Source of the DNA: Tomocerus qinae
Lineage: Eukaryota > Arthropoda > Collembola > Entomobryomorpha > Tomoceridae
Assembly: GCA_020055645.1 (NCBI GenBank)
Contig: CM034547.1
Location: forward strand, 35,594,909-35,658,908
Direction: 5' to 3'
DNA: 64,000 bases
Shown: positions 1-14,608 of the stretch, one piece after another
Layout of the letters: the number at the start of each line of letters is the position of its first letter
Numbering within the stretch: the first letter of the stretch is position 1
The notes under the pieces: model-generated
Database searches by the model: none
What the model saw: only the letters and a program-made list of their open reading frames with translations
Told to the model about the DNA's origin: nothing
Made by a program: the position numbers and the translations under genes

Positions 1-61
1 AAAGCACGCATTAGCGAATGGCCAACTTGTGCAGTTGATGGATTGGGGAAACTCAGGATAA
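1..61 (+). CDS. Possible 3' end of a gene truncated by the window edge
   Basis: The frame starting at base 2 is open for 19 codons and ends in TAA at 59-61. Its last residues read ALANGQLVQLMDWGNSG, which has a protein-like composition. An AATAAA follows at 130-135, at a normal distance for a 3' UTR. A second frame from base 1 is also open, to a TAG at 76-78, so the frame is not certain. No family is recognised and nothing upstream is visible. Confidence 0.3.
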   Translation, partial: KHALANGQLVQLMDWGNSG

Positions 62-1801
62 ACCTTTACCTACAGTAGTAACTAAGATGTAACTAACAAA
101 CAAACGTCCTTTGTTTCAAAAAGGTTTAAAATAAATGAGCATACAATACACTCGCGTTCTTGAGAAATAATACTATTAAACTCCGTAGGTTGACAATTTG
201 TTAATACGGAAAATATTATATTGAAAGTTCTATACACTACACTGCCTATCCGTAAGGTATTTAGCGCTGCACCTTGTACCTATATAACAATAGCATTACA
301 TGTATCTCCATCCGTAATAATAGTAATATTTTGTTCGTTGAAATTATTATTTAGTGCTCCGCTCCGTATGTGTACCAGTTGACCAAAAACGGTCATGCTT
401 GCTTCAATAGTGGTCTTAGAAAATCATGAAAAATGTACATTTTTAGGAATAAATTAGAATACTACTTCTGCAAGGCGTCTTACTATGATCATTGTGTATT
501 GTGCGTATTTTTCACTTTAGTAGACAATTGCACACGCACTACTTTAAAATCGTCACTATTGAACCACATGCATATGCATGGGGTTATAATAATACAATTC
601 CTCATTCATGCTATAACGGACACAGCCTAATAAGGTTAATGCATTAAGACAACGTAATTAATTGCGCTAAATAAATAAATGGAAAAGAAAAGGTACCGTG
701 CAAAGTATAAATAGTACAGTTTGCATATACTACGTACGAATTTTCTGTCCAACAAAAACAATCAATGCGATACATCTACCTTCAATCAAAGATTTGGGTG
801 TCACGGTGCCCTACCTGGTTTAAGTTGTATCAACTAGGTATTTAACTCTCGGACGTACCATATAACTAGTTTGACAGTCGGAGTATGTATTTTGTGTGGA
901 AGAACGAAATGATTACATATGAATGCGAAATACTACGTCAGAAAGTCCGAGTCCGCCCGCGTCACCAATTCCAATTACTTTTAGTAGGAAGTGGGAGGAA
1001 GGCTGAAATAGGGTTTGAAAGTGGTCATCGTCTTCACTAGTTGCTTAGGTAGGCATTGGAGAGGTTCTACTTGGAGCATCCGAAGAAACAAATTCAAGCT
1101 TAAAATTCAACACATGCAATTTAACCAAAGTTCTAAGTAAAATCGTCTTGTGTATACCTTTCTTTCTCTGCTGTGTATTACACTTGTATAACTGGCCGTG
1201 CTATCATTGTACCCACATACTACATATAAGTAGTCATACCATAACTTTACAATCATAAATACTTGCGTATAGATAGCACAAAATATTCTTTGGCGTTTCT
1301 CGTTTGTGTCTGTTGTCTGTTGAGTATCCTGTGAGTGATAGCTATGTAGGAATATGAAACACTTATATGTTGTGTACTAGATTGAAACTAGTTGAGACCT
1401 GACTTTGAGACCTTCCTGATTCGTGGTATATACAAGTAGTTGCTTGTCTCACCTCACCGGAAATACGGGACAGGAAGGTATTTGGCTTGTCTTTCCCAAC
1501 ATTTCAGTCAATACAAGACAAGGAGTGTTATTTCCAAATGAAAACACATCGTCACCTTAACATTGACCATGTTTCTTTCTCTGCAAACTTTTCTTCAAGT
1601 TGACTTTATTTGTTAGCCTACTCTTTACTTGTTGGACAGAGTGCTGCTAGTCTCTACACATATTGGTCTTAGAAATCACATATTCATGACATCTCGCTGA
1701 TCTCTGAATGAATATAATTTCTAAGACACATTATTATCGTGTTCATACAGAAATAGTCATTCAATTGTAGTTCTAAATCCTTTGTAACTTTCTTCTGCAC
1801 A
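62..1801. other. Intergenic region upstream of the first elongase
   Basis: This AT-rich stretch has no convincing coding exon. A 65-codon open frame at 433-630 has no recognisable domain and biased composition, so I treat it as chance. The part nearest 1801 must hold the promoter and 5' UTR of the elongase, but I cannot name a specific core promoter element. Confidence 0.5.
130..135 (+). terminator. Poly(A) signal AATAAA
   Basis: A canonical AATAAA lies 69 bases after the TAA at 59-61. It is the main support for a gene ending at the left edge of the window. The hexamer is common in AT-rich DNA, so alone it proves little. Confidence 0.3.
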
Positions 1802-3647
1802 ATGAACAACTCTTCAATCATTCGAGAAATCATTGATGGGTACAATGATATCCTCACTAATAAAAGAGGTATGTATTTAAAAATTATTTATAACACCATT
1901 TATTGAAGATTCTAAAGTTTCAAAGTTTCGTTCTAAAATAAAACTAGTCTAGACAATTTAATACTTGTACAGTTGTACATGCAATTATAATGTATGCGTG
2001 ATGGATTAAATTAGCATAAAATATTCTCTATAATTGATCAGACACGCGCGTGGATGGATGGCTGATGATGAGTAGCCCTTTCCCCACTATAACTATTTGT
2101 ATCGTGTACATCTTTTTTGTCACAATTTGGGGGCCAAACTACATGCGAAATCGAAAACCGTACAATTTGCGACGAACCATAATTTTCTACAATGCTTTTC
2201 AAGTGATTTTCAGCCTCTGGATTTTCATTCAGGTTATTGAATTTTCATGTCACATACAATATGCATTATCAGTACTGAGGTAGTTGAGTGCATAGAAAAG
2301 TTATAACTTATAGTGTTGTCCTAAGGTTTGTCAAAGTTTTGTTTTATGTATGATCTTATCATTAAATCCTATTTACAAAAACCTACTTTAATCGAGCACA
2401 TCTATAATTTAGTTTGGCAGAGGGGGATGGTTCGGCTCATACAACTGGCGATGTCAGCCTGTTGACTATTCACGAAACAAGCAAGCCATAACGGTAAATA
2501 ATCAATTCTTCGGTTTATGTCATGAAATATTTATTTAGGTGCAAATAGTAGGTTTAGAAAAGCCGGCTAAATTACCAAATGATATTCCTATATTTTTAGA
2601 TGCTCTACGCAGTTTGGTGGTTCTACTGGTCAAAATTTACCGAGTTCCTAGACACAGTAAGTACAGTGATTGATGTTGACTAATATTTTGTCAAAAAAAT
2701 TAATGAGGTTATTTCATTATATTTCAGATATTTTTCGTTTTGCGAAAGAAAAACGAAAATGTTACGTTCCTTCACGTAATTCATCATGGTTGCATGCCTC
2801 TGACTGTATGGATGGGATTGAAATTTGCTCCCGGTAAGATTATCAAACAGTTAGCTTGAAGAACTGTCAATATTGGAATAGAGTAGGGAGATGATTGCAT
2901 AGATAATATTTAATATGTAATTGTGCAAGCAAAAGTATCCAATATTTAATGATAAAAAACAGGTACCCTAAATATAGGTTAGCTATGTGTACTTATATTT
3001 GCATGATAGCGAATTTTGCTTACCTATTTAATAATTTACAGGCGGCCACGGAACACTGGTGGGTTTGATAAATCCGCTGGTTCACAGTTTCATGTACATG
3101 TATTACATGCTAGCGGCCATGGGACCGCTATACCAGAAATACACGTGGTGGAAGAAATACCTGACACATTTCCAAATGGTATGGAAAATTGACCTTTGCC
3201 AAATCTGGAGTGGTTCATATACAATTTTGTCCTGTCTCTGTTTCTGTGTTTATAGATTCAATTTTGCATAACGTTTGTGCACGCTATGCAATTGCTGTTT
3301 ATCGATTGCAACTATCCAAAAGCGTTTGTTTGGTGGGTGGCATATCACAGCGTTCTCTTCTTGTCATTATTCATAAATTTTTACCGTAAGGATGAAATGA
3401 AGCGTCGAGAGAGAAAGGTTTGATTTTAAAATACCTATTTCCTATCCATTAATATGCATGAAATTGTGTCTTGAAATATTAATTGGTAAAATAGCTGGCA
3501 ATTAACAAACCAAAGGCTGAAGATACAAGCGGAGAGAAGGAAATCGGGAAAACTGAAGTTATTGACAAAAAGCCTTCATCAAACGGTTCTATCACAGAAA
3601 TAATTGAGTACACTGCAGTAAGGCAACGAATTCAATTTGGGAACTAA
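1802..3647 (+). CDS. Very-long-chain fatty acid elongase, copy 1 (8 exons)
   Basis: This is an ELO-family 3-ketoacyl-CoA synthase, the condensing enzyme of the ER fatty-acid elongation cycle (acyl-CoA plus malonyl-CoA). Exons: 1802-1868, 2042-2232, 2413-2493, 2600-2656, 2728-2833, 3042-3178, 3256-3417, 3495-3647. All introns are GT-AG and the frame closes to 317 aa, a normal ELO length. Family motifs are all present: KFTEFLDT (125-132), the catalytic histidine box HVIHH (148-152), NPLVHSFMYMYY (178-189) and LTHFQMIQF spanning the exon 6/7 join. Several hydrophobic segments fit a seven-helix membrane protein. The HVxHH form and flanking residues place it with the ELOVL1/4/7-like group rather than the ELOVL3/6 group (HWYHH). 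The C-terminus is Lys-rich but ends QFGN, so no classical dilysine ER-retrieval signal is seen. Substrate chain length cannot be told from the sequence. The start is the first ATG before a conserved exon join. Confidence 0.95.
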
Positions 3648-3823
3648 ATGAGTGACTTGGGCCTAGGAAAAGCGTAGCAGCAGATAGGAAATCGTCGGTA
3701 GCTAAAGCTAAAACGTCATGATGTGTGTTATTGCTTAATGTTAACTCGTAAAATGCTCAACTCTTACATACATTATTTTGTATTCTCGAACAAGCCATGT
3801 GAAAATGAAAATCGTTTGTAAAA

Positions 3824-3829
3824 AATAAA
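3824..3829 (+). terminator. Poly(A) signal of elongase copy 1
   Basis: A canonical AATAAA lies 177 bases after the stop codon of the first elongase. It is the nearest canonical hexamer downstream and the most likely 3' end signal. Confidence 0.55.
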
Positions 3830-6380
3830 TCATTGATAAGCAAAGATCCTTTCCTGTATATCACTATATTCATGTTTTCATATTATGCATGTATAGCAGA
3901 ACGGATTTAAAACTTGTCCCGTGAGAAATACGAAAATTCTTGAAAGGTAAGGAATGTTTCAAATGTTTGGCAGACAAATAAGTAAGACTACTGCTTCTTT
4001 AGTACAAAGAACTTCCTGCAAACAATCAGCAATTCGATATTTATACTAAAATGTTTTGCGATGAGTCTTTACTAAATTATGCATGTACACATATCATCCA
4101 AATGCTTTTAAGAATATTATTTCATTATTATTACAGGGTTCCAGGAGTTCGTATATGTATTTTCAAATAAATCAATAAACGTTTGGGAGAGGAATGATTG
4201 TGTGTTTTTATTTTAACAGGGCTATATGCACTCATAGTTTTGAGCTAAACTGAATGCTCTGAATACTGAATTTGATACATTGTCTTGTGACTGAGGAAAT
4301 CATTTATTTAAACCAAAGGTTAAAGCAAAGCTTTTTGCATAGAATCCACCATATACTGACTAAAAAGAAAATTAAAATGATATCAAGAGTTTCATGTAAC
4401 CCTGAGAAAGTAAAGCAGGTTTCAAGTGGTTTTAAATGATTCTCTTCTGGAATCAATAGGGGTTAAGAGTCCCAAACCACAACATTTGCCTACATGTTTC
4501 TTGAGAAATTAATTTCCTATCAATGACCCTTAATTACACTTTTACTATTCACACCCTATATCACTGCTCATTATATCCGTACTTCTTAGGTGCTCCGTAC
4601 TTCTTCAATTACCGGCAGGGAGATTTAATACAAGTCCCTTGCACAGGGCACTGTACTAGGACTCTGTGGACAAGACATTTGTAATCCGTTCTTATGCATG
4701 CATGTCGTGGCGGTGGTACAGGTACCCAACGTACTCACGGTACTCCCATCACATAACAGAAAAAACAAATCTAGCAGAAGCAGGCTTCACTTCCGGTTCA
4801 AACGTCATTAATTGTTGTGTGTAAATATGTAAATGTACATATACAACTTTTAATGTTATAAATTCAGGTTGAATCAACTTTAATTGCTACTCCAGTTTTC
4901 TCATAGTGTCAGGCCACGACTTACTTACACTATCTGCACATATCTAGCATAGTATATCGTCGTATAATGTTTCTTTATACTAGTGTTGTAACTTACATTG
5001 TAATCTTTAGAACTAATAAATAATAATAAAATGTTTTCATTGTTGTCTAGTACTCTCTGTCGTGTCTGAATCATTTCCGATTCAATTGATACATACATTA
5101 AGCAATCTTTTACAGCATGGGCTATTGCTAAAAGAACTTATCGTTGTCCTTATTTTATCTTCTCACTTCTGGTCCACTCGGTAAGACAAAATTGTAGTTT
5201 TGAGGAAATTTTGATACCAATTGGGGAAAAATTGTATCCTTGTAATAGAGAATATTCCTCTATTACATTGGATTTTGCTATCTTACTATACCTCCTCCTT
5301 AACCAATAGATAACGACCAATTAACTTATATGCAATTATTCTTGATATTATGTGTTTCAATAACAAATCACATAGCTTGAGATTGAATTAGAATTGAGAC
5401 TAGTAACGATATAATAGTAGCAAACAGTCTAATATTATTATTAGATGCGTAATTCATATAACAAATACCATCATCACTAAGCTTATTTTATACCAATTAT
5501 AAGCCCACATTAAGTACGATCCTTACTTTCCACATTAAGAAAACAATTCCATTCTAATCAAAGCAATATTACACACACTTGACTGAAAAAAATAGTTTTC
5601 GGGTGTTTTAACACTTTATTTCTAGTAAGAACGTACAATTATTTAATGAGAAAAGCATTACATAATACCACTTAAATTGAAAACAAAGGAAACTTGGAAA
5701 TACATAACTTCGTTTGCTGATACTTTATGTTTCAAATGCCTAGATAAGATAACTTCCAACCAAAGGAGTTCGAATCCAACTTTCCCATAATATTTTTACT
5801 CCAGAAAGCTGACTATCCACTGCTAGCTAGCGGGGGTTTTACTTCGCTACGTTTCTTACAATAATCGTCTCATAGTACCCCATCCTTGGCTATATAATGA
5901 GTATAGTATACACTATTCATTCGGTAATGACAAATAATTCACTTGGCCATTGGAAACAATTTAACTAGCACATGTCACAGTGGGTTATCCCTTCATATTG
6001 TGTGTATGGCTAAATGACCATCAGCTCTCCGGGGGTAGCGGTTCTGTTAATTCATGTAGTTATTTACAATAGCAATTTATTGACTACAAACAATATAGCT
6101 TTGAATATAACATAATATCTATTTTAGGGCATTTAAGGCGGATAGGTTATAACTAACAACTGATGTCTATTCGATTCCCCAATTTATCACCAATATTTTC
6201 TTGCCCAATTTTCCACCGTCCTTTCACCGTTTGTATAGCATTGTGTCATTACTTTTTCTAGTCGTTATTGAATTGTGCAGAATGCATATAACTGTAGTGA
6301 TTTGGTGACTGCATTGAAACAAGTCATACAAGTGCAAATTGGCCACATAAATAATGAATAGTTTGCATTGCGATGCGGAC
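3830..6380. other. Intergenic region between the two elongases
   Basis: No coding exon could be supported here on either strand. Apart from a near-perfect palindrome at 5241-5267 it holds ordinary AT-rich sequence. A TTCGAATCC string near 5769 superficially resembles a tRNA B box, but it has no T-stem pairing and no A box. Confidence 0.5.
5241..5267. repeat. Short palindrome, 10-bp arms
   Basis: The arms TGTAATAGAG and CTCTATTACA are perfect reverse complements around a 7-base centre AATATTC. It lies midway between the two elongase genes. No function is assigned; it could be a binding site for a dimeric protein or chance in AT-rich DNA. Confidence 0.6.
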
Positions 6381-6440
6381 TTTGCCCGAGTGTGGGTATA
6401 AATAATTGCAAGTATGTATGACTATAGTGCCTCGGGCAAA
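6381..6440 (+). promoter_or_regulatory. Candidate TATA promoter of elongase copy 2, flanked by inverted repeat
   Basis: TATAAATA at 6397-6404 sits in a locally GC-richer patch. It is bracketed by a perfect 10-bp inverted repeat, TTTGCCCGAG (6381-6390) and CTCGGGCAAA (6431-6440). Initiation about 30 bases downstream, near 6430, would need a 5' UTR intron ending at the acceptor TTTACAG (7078-7084), 41 bases before the ATG of the second elongase. The elements are seen in the sequence; the promoter role is inferred. Confidence 0.35.
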
Positions 6441-7018
6441 CGGTCTTGCTCTACGATTTTAGTACACATTGCTTTTTCTCATGAACTCATGAACATGAAT
6501 TTCTGGTATATCAGTGAGATTTTGTCTACGTATTAATTCGGTCTCTTTGTATGACAACGATGTACTAGAAGTAGAAACTCTTTCATAAATAGTACCACAG
6601 TGCTAGAGTAAGCTCTTCGATTATAATATTAGTTATTAAATCTTAAAAAGTAACCTTATAATTAAAAAACCAAATACAAACTTTTTACCGTTTTGTAATG
6701 CATGTTAATCAACATTCTACTGTTGCTCAAGCTTATTGAAAAGTACATACTTCACAGGTGCAGACATTATTTGCCCGGAGACTCCCTGAAAAGTAAAGCA
6801 AGGTAATTTAAAATTTACCAATAGAATTTGTACATATTTTTAAAATAAAATCAGAAGTAGCCAACAATTATTATAAAAAACCTTAGTGCCTAGTGCTTAT
6901 ACCACTATACCTAAATCATATGTCTAAACTGTCAGGTAGCGATAACACTCTGTACGTAATATAATAACAATATTATTGCGTATGTTTTAAATCATATCTA
7001 TTGGGTCACAATTTCTAT

Positions 7019-7057
7019 ACAATTGTGCAGTTGTACAATTGTGCAATTGTGCAATTG
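7019..7057. repeat. Short CAATTGTG repeat cluster
   Basis: CAATTG cores recur four times within 39 bases, alternating with GTG/GTA, so the stretch is both tandem and self-complementary. CAATTG is an E-box-like palindrome (CANNTG). The cluster lies just before the presumed 5' UTR acceptor of the second elongase. It may be a regulatory cluster or simple-sequence slippage. Confidence 0.6.
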
Positions 7058-7125
7058 ATTGAACTATACATGTTATCTTTACAGGAAAGTGAAGATTCAA
7101 TTTCCGTACTCTGTGATTTTTAAAA

Positions 7126-8966
7126 ATGTCGTTTCAAGTCGATGAACCAGGACAAGTTTATACTTCAACATCTTACAACTACTTATCTAAGGCTTACTAT
7201 GATTTTGCTGCAGTCAAAGGAGGTTCAGATAGATGTTCAGCATTCGTTAAAAATGTATCATAATTTGGAAGAAAATCATCAATTATAATTTTGGTACAAT
7301 TTTGTCGCAGATCCTCGTGTAGAAGACTGGCCTTTGATGAAAAGCCCCCATTTAACAATCCAGATATCTTTGTTATACATGATTGGAGTAACCACAGTTG
7401 GTCCATGGCTTATGCAAAATAGAAAACCATACAACCTGAAAAAAACTATCTTAGTTTACAATGCATGCCAAACTATTTTCAGTTTGTGGCTCTTCTTGGA
7501 GGTAATTAGATATAGTATTCTTCTAAAATGTATAATTGCATAATGTCTATCTATTGTATATGCAATTACTATAATCTCCAGAAATTCCTTATCTAGTTAA
7601 CTCACAAATTACATTGCTTTTGTAACTTAGATGGGAATTTCGGGTTGGTTTACTGGATACAATTACAAGTGTCAGCCTATGGACTACTCCAACAGTGAGA
7701 AGAGTATTCGGGTAATAAATTGTAACATCTTGTACAGTCGCACAGATAATAGTTTCTACATATTTAAATTTAAATTTTCAGATGGTTCATGTCTGTTGGT
7801 GGTTTTTCTTTTCAAAGTTCACGGAGTTTTTTGATACGGTATGTTCAATGTCCACAATACGTCTTTGCAATTTATACACAGCTATTGCATTCACTGCAGG
7901 GCAATTTCAGTGCCGTTCAGTGCCAAACAAACAGTGCGCTGGGCTTTTCTTGCCAAATAACACGTATGAAATAATGCATTAAAGCGCATTAACATGTGTG
8001 AAAATTGATTTGACAGATACTATTTATTCTTCGTAAAAAGAATGAACATGTCTCCTTCCTCCATGTAGTACACCATGGGGTGATGCCTTTGAGTGTTTGG
8101 ATTATGGTGAAGTATACACCAGGTATGGTACATACACAAATAATAAAATTCTCACTATTTAGTATTTTTGTAGTTAAGTAATTTTTTTCAGACTCTTTTT
8201 GTAGTTGACATATTACAAACGTACGGTCCGTAATAGTAAATAGTAAGCAAAGCTTACTGTTATTATCTAGATTCATGTGTGCCTCGAACCCTGCGCTTTT
8301 TACTGTGGTATATCTATTGATAAGTACAGATATAAATGATTAGGGGATAAATAGTGTCGTTTGCAATCGAAGTATAATTAAGAAATGAAGACTAGGAAAC
8401 TGTAAATGTGTCAATGGTGTTTATAGGAGGTCATGGTACATTCACGGGTTTGATAAATCCCCTGGTCCACTTTGTTATGTACATTTATTACTTCATTGCC
8501 GCTCTTGGTCCTCAATATGAAAAATACATTTGGTGGAAGAAATATTTAACTACATTTCAAATGGTAAGATTGATTTACTTTTTATTCATGAGAAATCATT
8601 GAAGAGTCATTATAATGTTTTTACATCTCTGTTTTGTTTAGATCCAGTTTATCCTAACATTTGTTCATTCCATGCAGCTATTTATATTTGAATGCGACTA
8701 TCCTAAGTACGTTTCATGGGGAGTCATATTTTTGAGTGTGCTGTTTTTCACGTTGTTCATGGACTTCTATCGAAAAGACCGTTCTAAGCAAAGAAAAAGA
8801 GTAAGGTCTCACCAGTTACTATGCATTAGGTCGCATGATGCAATATCTATAATTATTATCAGCTTTAAATAATGTTATTAAAAGTTAACTTGAAATAAAA
8901 TTATAATAGTTTATTTAATTTCATGTATAGCGAGAAGAAAAAGTTTCCAGATGTGCTGCGGATTAA
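7126..8966 (+). CDS. Very-long-chain fatty acid elongase, copy 2 (8 exons)
   Basis: This is a second ELO-family elongase in tandem with the first, with the same reaction and ER location. Exons: 7126-7222, 7311-7501, 7631-7711, 7782-7838, 8017-8122, 8427-8563, 8642-8800, 8931-8966, giving 287 aa. Motifs: DPRVEDWPLM near residues 33-42, KFTEFFDT (135-142), HVVHH (158-162), NPLVHFVMYIYY (188-199) and LTTFQMIQF. Exons 2 to 6 match the first copy in length base for base, and all seven introns fall at the same sites and phases. Only the ends differ: a longer N-terminus, one codon fewer in exon 7, and an 11-codon last exon instead of a Lys-rich 50-residue tail. If intron 7 is retained, the frame runs on to a stop at 8870-8872, giving a different 24-residue tail. 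The proteins are clearly diverged, so the duplication is not recent. Confidence 0.94.
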
Positions 8967-11347
8967 CAACTAAACGATATTATGTGAACAGTATTATATT
9001 ATAACGTTTCAATCATCAAAAACTATTCGCAACAGTAAAGTTAATGTAAAATCACTTGTTTCTTAACAAACCATCCCTACATTGTAACGTAATAATAATA
9101 ATAAAGAAATTGATTTTTACCAATGTTTCTAATTTTTTACTTAGATTAATTATGGTACGACACAATTGTTGTTCTAATGATCTGCAGATAATGCTATCAT
9201 TAGAATCTTTTCTGATTCAGAACTACTGCTTAATCAATTTTTTTTAATTACTAATGGTTTTTAAGGGCAGGTAATTTTAAACCTAAATTCCACAGAAAAG
9301 TTAAATAAAGATAATATTATGAGCATATTTTGTATTTAATTTGCAACTTCGTTAAACTACATTCATGTACAACTATTGCAGTTTATATATATTTTAGATA
9401 TTGATGTTAGATTTGATTGAATTAAATTCAAGGTTATTGCTAGTGCAGATTCACACTTACATGCCCCATAGTATTACAATCTAGTCGTGAAACAAGAGTA
9501 GAATAGGTTCAGAGTCATCAGACGGGATTTATTTTTAGATGTGTCCTATTGCAATGTATGTAGCAAACTATGTTTAGTTTTCTTGACAGTTGATGTGACA
9601 GTAGTGTAGACATGACGCTATCTAGACCTAGACCTTAACTTAAAGCCCCATCGATATGTCGTTCTGATTTAATATGATAGCTGATCGGTCTGTTTCGAAA
9701 TCTGTCATTATCCCCAAAGATATGGAATAGAAAATTGACAATTTCATATCATATGTTCGTCACATTCAAATTTTCACTGATTATGTATCCTGAGCATATG
9801 TAATGCATTTGATTAAATAGTACTAAGCAACCTTCTTAGCTTCTTGAATCCCATTCGGTCCCACGGGAGTCTTATATTACGAACAGAGAATTGTCAGTTC
9901 AATTTCAAACTTAAATTAGGTTATGTCCCTATCAATGTTAGTCATATACCAAGTATCGACTATCTACGTCATAACTATTTAAAGAGATACTCGAGAGAAG
10001 ACTTCCCTGAAAAGTTTTGGCAAAATCCTCAGTATATGCAATGCAATATATTTTATCGAGTGCGCTGTTACATTTATAGTTCATATTAATTATTACACTA
10101 TTTACATGTATAGCGATGTTGTGTCGTACGTAGATGTGGTAGGTGGTAGCTGAACCATAAAATTGTGTGGCTAAGAATAAATATAGTTAGCTCGTGTGTC
10201 TGTTAATTCAGTAAATTGCTTAAGTGTATGCAAATGTATAATCATGTCACTACAAGTTATAATTTTTAATACATGGATTCCATAAGCGAAGAGTTAGGAG
10301 TATTTCATAGTTGTGTGATAATGCATTGCAGAGATTTAGAGAGCAAGGGAGCATTTTGTTGGAAACAGAGTGGGTAAATAGAGGATGGGACGGAAACACA
10401 AGTTCTGTGAAATAAAAGAAAGGCTGTCATTAGTTAGCCGGGTTAATTCTCTGTTGGCTAATATTTTACTAATAGACTATAGGGACACTTTCTGTTGAAG
10501 AGAATTGTGTTTGGGTGATAATGCTAGGCTACTAACCAGTTGGGTTTTATAGAGCAACAGAGAGCGCATCACATATAAAGTGATACGTCGAGGCAACAAA
10601 AATAGAGAAATCTCTAGTATAATAGAAGACTGTGCCAAATCAAGCTAAGACTCATTTACGCAATTGTGCTAAAGAAATCCACATCACGGAATGCAAATTT
10701 TTGTCGGTCGGTCAGATTATATTTAGAATTTAGTCTCTTCTCAATGTCTTTTCTCTCTACCATGCAACTTCAGTACACGAAGAAACGACACTCCTCCATT
10801 TAACTACTATGTTATTGAACAAATACAAAGATCTAGTTCTAGGTATATAATGCACAGTACCTAAACGAATTTATTCATCCTTTCGGCAATTCTCAATTTT
10901 GTCATATAGACTGTATCCTATTATCTAATGAACACTCGAGAACTGTAACACTCGTACACATACATATAGTGTTGTTTATCTATCTTAAATGTCACAGCCT
11001 CCAACACTATACATTGCATAGAACTGCAGTTCTGAGTCTGAGACAAGACTGAATCCTCCAAGCTCATTTCTATCATCTCCTCTAATTTTCTCCCCGGAAA
11101 GATACCCAGCTTCCCTGCCTGCCACGTCTTACAGCTTACTTTACGCATTTGCCACAACAGCAACTTGTCTAAGTCTAAGGTAACCTGACATTAACCTAAA
11201 CTGACCAATTATCATTCTAAGACCCACTAAAACACCTTTTCATAATTCTAATATCGGTTAGACCCATCTACTACTTACTTTTCTATATTTAGCGTTTTAA
11301 CTGCACTTTAAATTGCATCGCAATTTGTTTCCTGTCTTTGATAATAG
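8967..11347. other. Intergenic region between elongase 2 and the glutamate receptor
   Basis: An AATAAA at 9304-9309 is the nearest canonical poly(A) hexamer for the second elongase, 338 bases past its stop. Open frames at 9844-10089 (+, TTG start) and 10921-11163 (-) have no recognisable domain. The right end holds the promoter and 5' UTR of the receptor. An AG acceptor at 11346-11347 with a pyrimidine-rich lead suggests a 5' UTR intron ending ten bases before the ATG. Confidence 0.45.
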
Positions 11348-11356
11348 GTCTCCAAC

Positions 11357-13602
<2,246 letters not shown>

Positions 13603-14201
13603 ATTGAGCTCCCACTTTCATTGTATATTCAAAGTGAAGTGTATATTAAATTTAAAATAAGTTTATCTATACGTAAACTAACTTGTTTCCAACGATTCTC
13701 AATCTCAACTCTACTCATCATTGTATTGTCTCAGCTTCCCTCCTGCTTAATAATGTTCATGGACCCTGGTCCATGGCCATTTGCTATCGATTATACAACC
13801 AATTACTTATAGCTGACTAATTAGCTTTGTACTTGTGTTAAGTCAATTGAGGCCCACAAAGCCAGTAAAATGAGCATTGGCCATTGCTATATACAAAACT
13901 GTAAAACCTATTTACATATTTGCAGTTGAATATTCAATATAATTGCCTAAATACATACTATTAAATGACAAGTGATTCTAAGATATGCATTAAACATCTC
14001 TATGTATAAAATGGGTAAATTCTCTAAACCTAACTATACAGATAAGTGAAATAAATTCATGTTTTATTTATTCTACGTGAATTTAATTGATATGGTGGAA
14101 TTTATTAAGCTGATCTATTTCAACAGTTAAAGTGCATATACATTTTAACATACTGGAAGTAAAAGTTTACATTAAGTCAGTAAAACGCAAAGATATTATC
14201 T
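13603..14201. other. 3' UTR and flank of the glutamate receptor
   Basis: There is no further coding exon. An ATTAAA variant occurs at 13645-13650, and the first canonical AATAAA is at 14050-14055, 448 bases after the stop. Either could set the 3' end. A 63-codon frame at 13621-13812 lies in the presumed 3' UTR and looks accidental. Confidence 0.45.
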
Positions 14202-14608
14202 TTCCGCTGCCACAGTCATCTCTTTGTATTCGAAAGACAATGGATCATATCAAGGTACTTTAAACACCATGGCAACCTAACAAGGTATGCTGATAGTGGG
14301 GATTGAAATTCACTCAGAACCACTTATGGGGGAAACGTATAGGCGTCCCCATGCCATTGAGTAATACTCTATGGCTCCTTCTCCTTTGATCCCCATTAGT
14401 GGTTCTGAGAGATTTTTTTAAAAACTATCAGCATACCTTGTTAGGTCGTCATGGTATTTATTTAAAGTACCTTGGATCATATGTTGCAATACAAAGGCTT
14501 AACTTCAGCGCAAACTTCGAGTCGAGCAAATCAACGTGGGAGGTCTATTGTAATGCAACATATGATCCATTGTCTTTCGTTTACAAAGAGATGACTGTGG
14601 CAGCGGAA
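14202..14608. mobile_element. Foldback / MITE-like element with nested inverted repeats
   Basis: The ends form a perfect 27-bp terminal inverted repeat, starting TTCCGCTGCCACAGTCAT on the left (14202-14228) and mirrored at 14582-14608; a further 20 of 22 bases match inward. The next left-arm block (14251-14297) pairs with 14425-14470 (a few mismatches), and 14314-14333 pairs with 14391-14410. The right arm carries an extra segment of about 95 bases (14474-14569) bounded by its own inverted repeat starting GGATCATATGTTGCAATAC, 20 of 21 matched. There is no transposase, so it is non-autonomous. No clear target-site duplication was found. A 71-codon frame over it (14399-14614) is a by-product of the repeat. 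Confidence 0.8.

Noticed and set aside
5765-5785. tRNA B-box-like GTTCGAATCC
   Set aside because: Flanking bases do not form a T stem and no A box or acceptor stem is present upstream.
8672-8872. 66-codon + ORF reading through elongase 2 exon 7
   Set aside because: The first part is exon 7 itself; the extension is intron 7. Kept only as a note on possible intron retention.
9844-10089. 81-codon + ORF with TTG start
   Set aside because: No ATG near the start, no domain, and no relation to the adjacent elongase.
10921-11163. 80-codon minus ORF upstream of the glutamate receptor
   Set aside because: Lies in the likely promoter/5' UTR of the receptor; no recognisable domain or splice partner.
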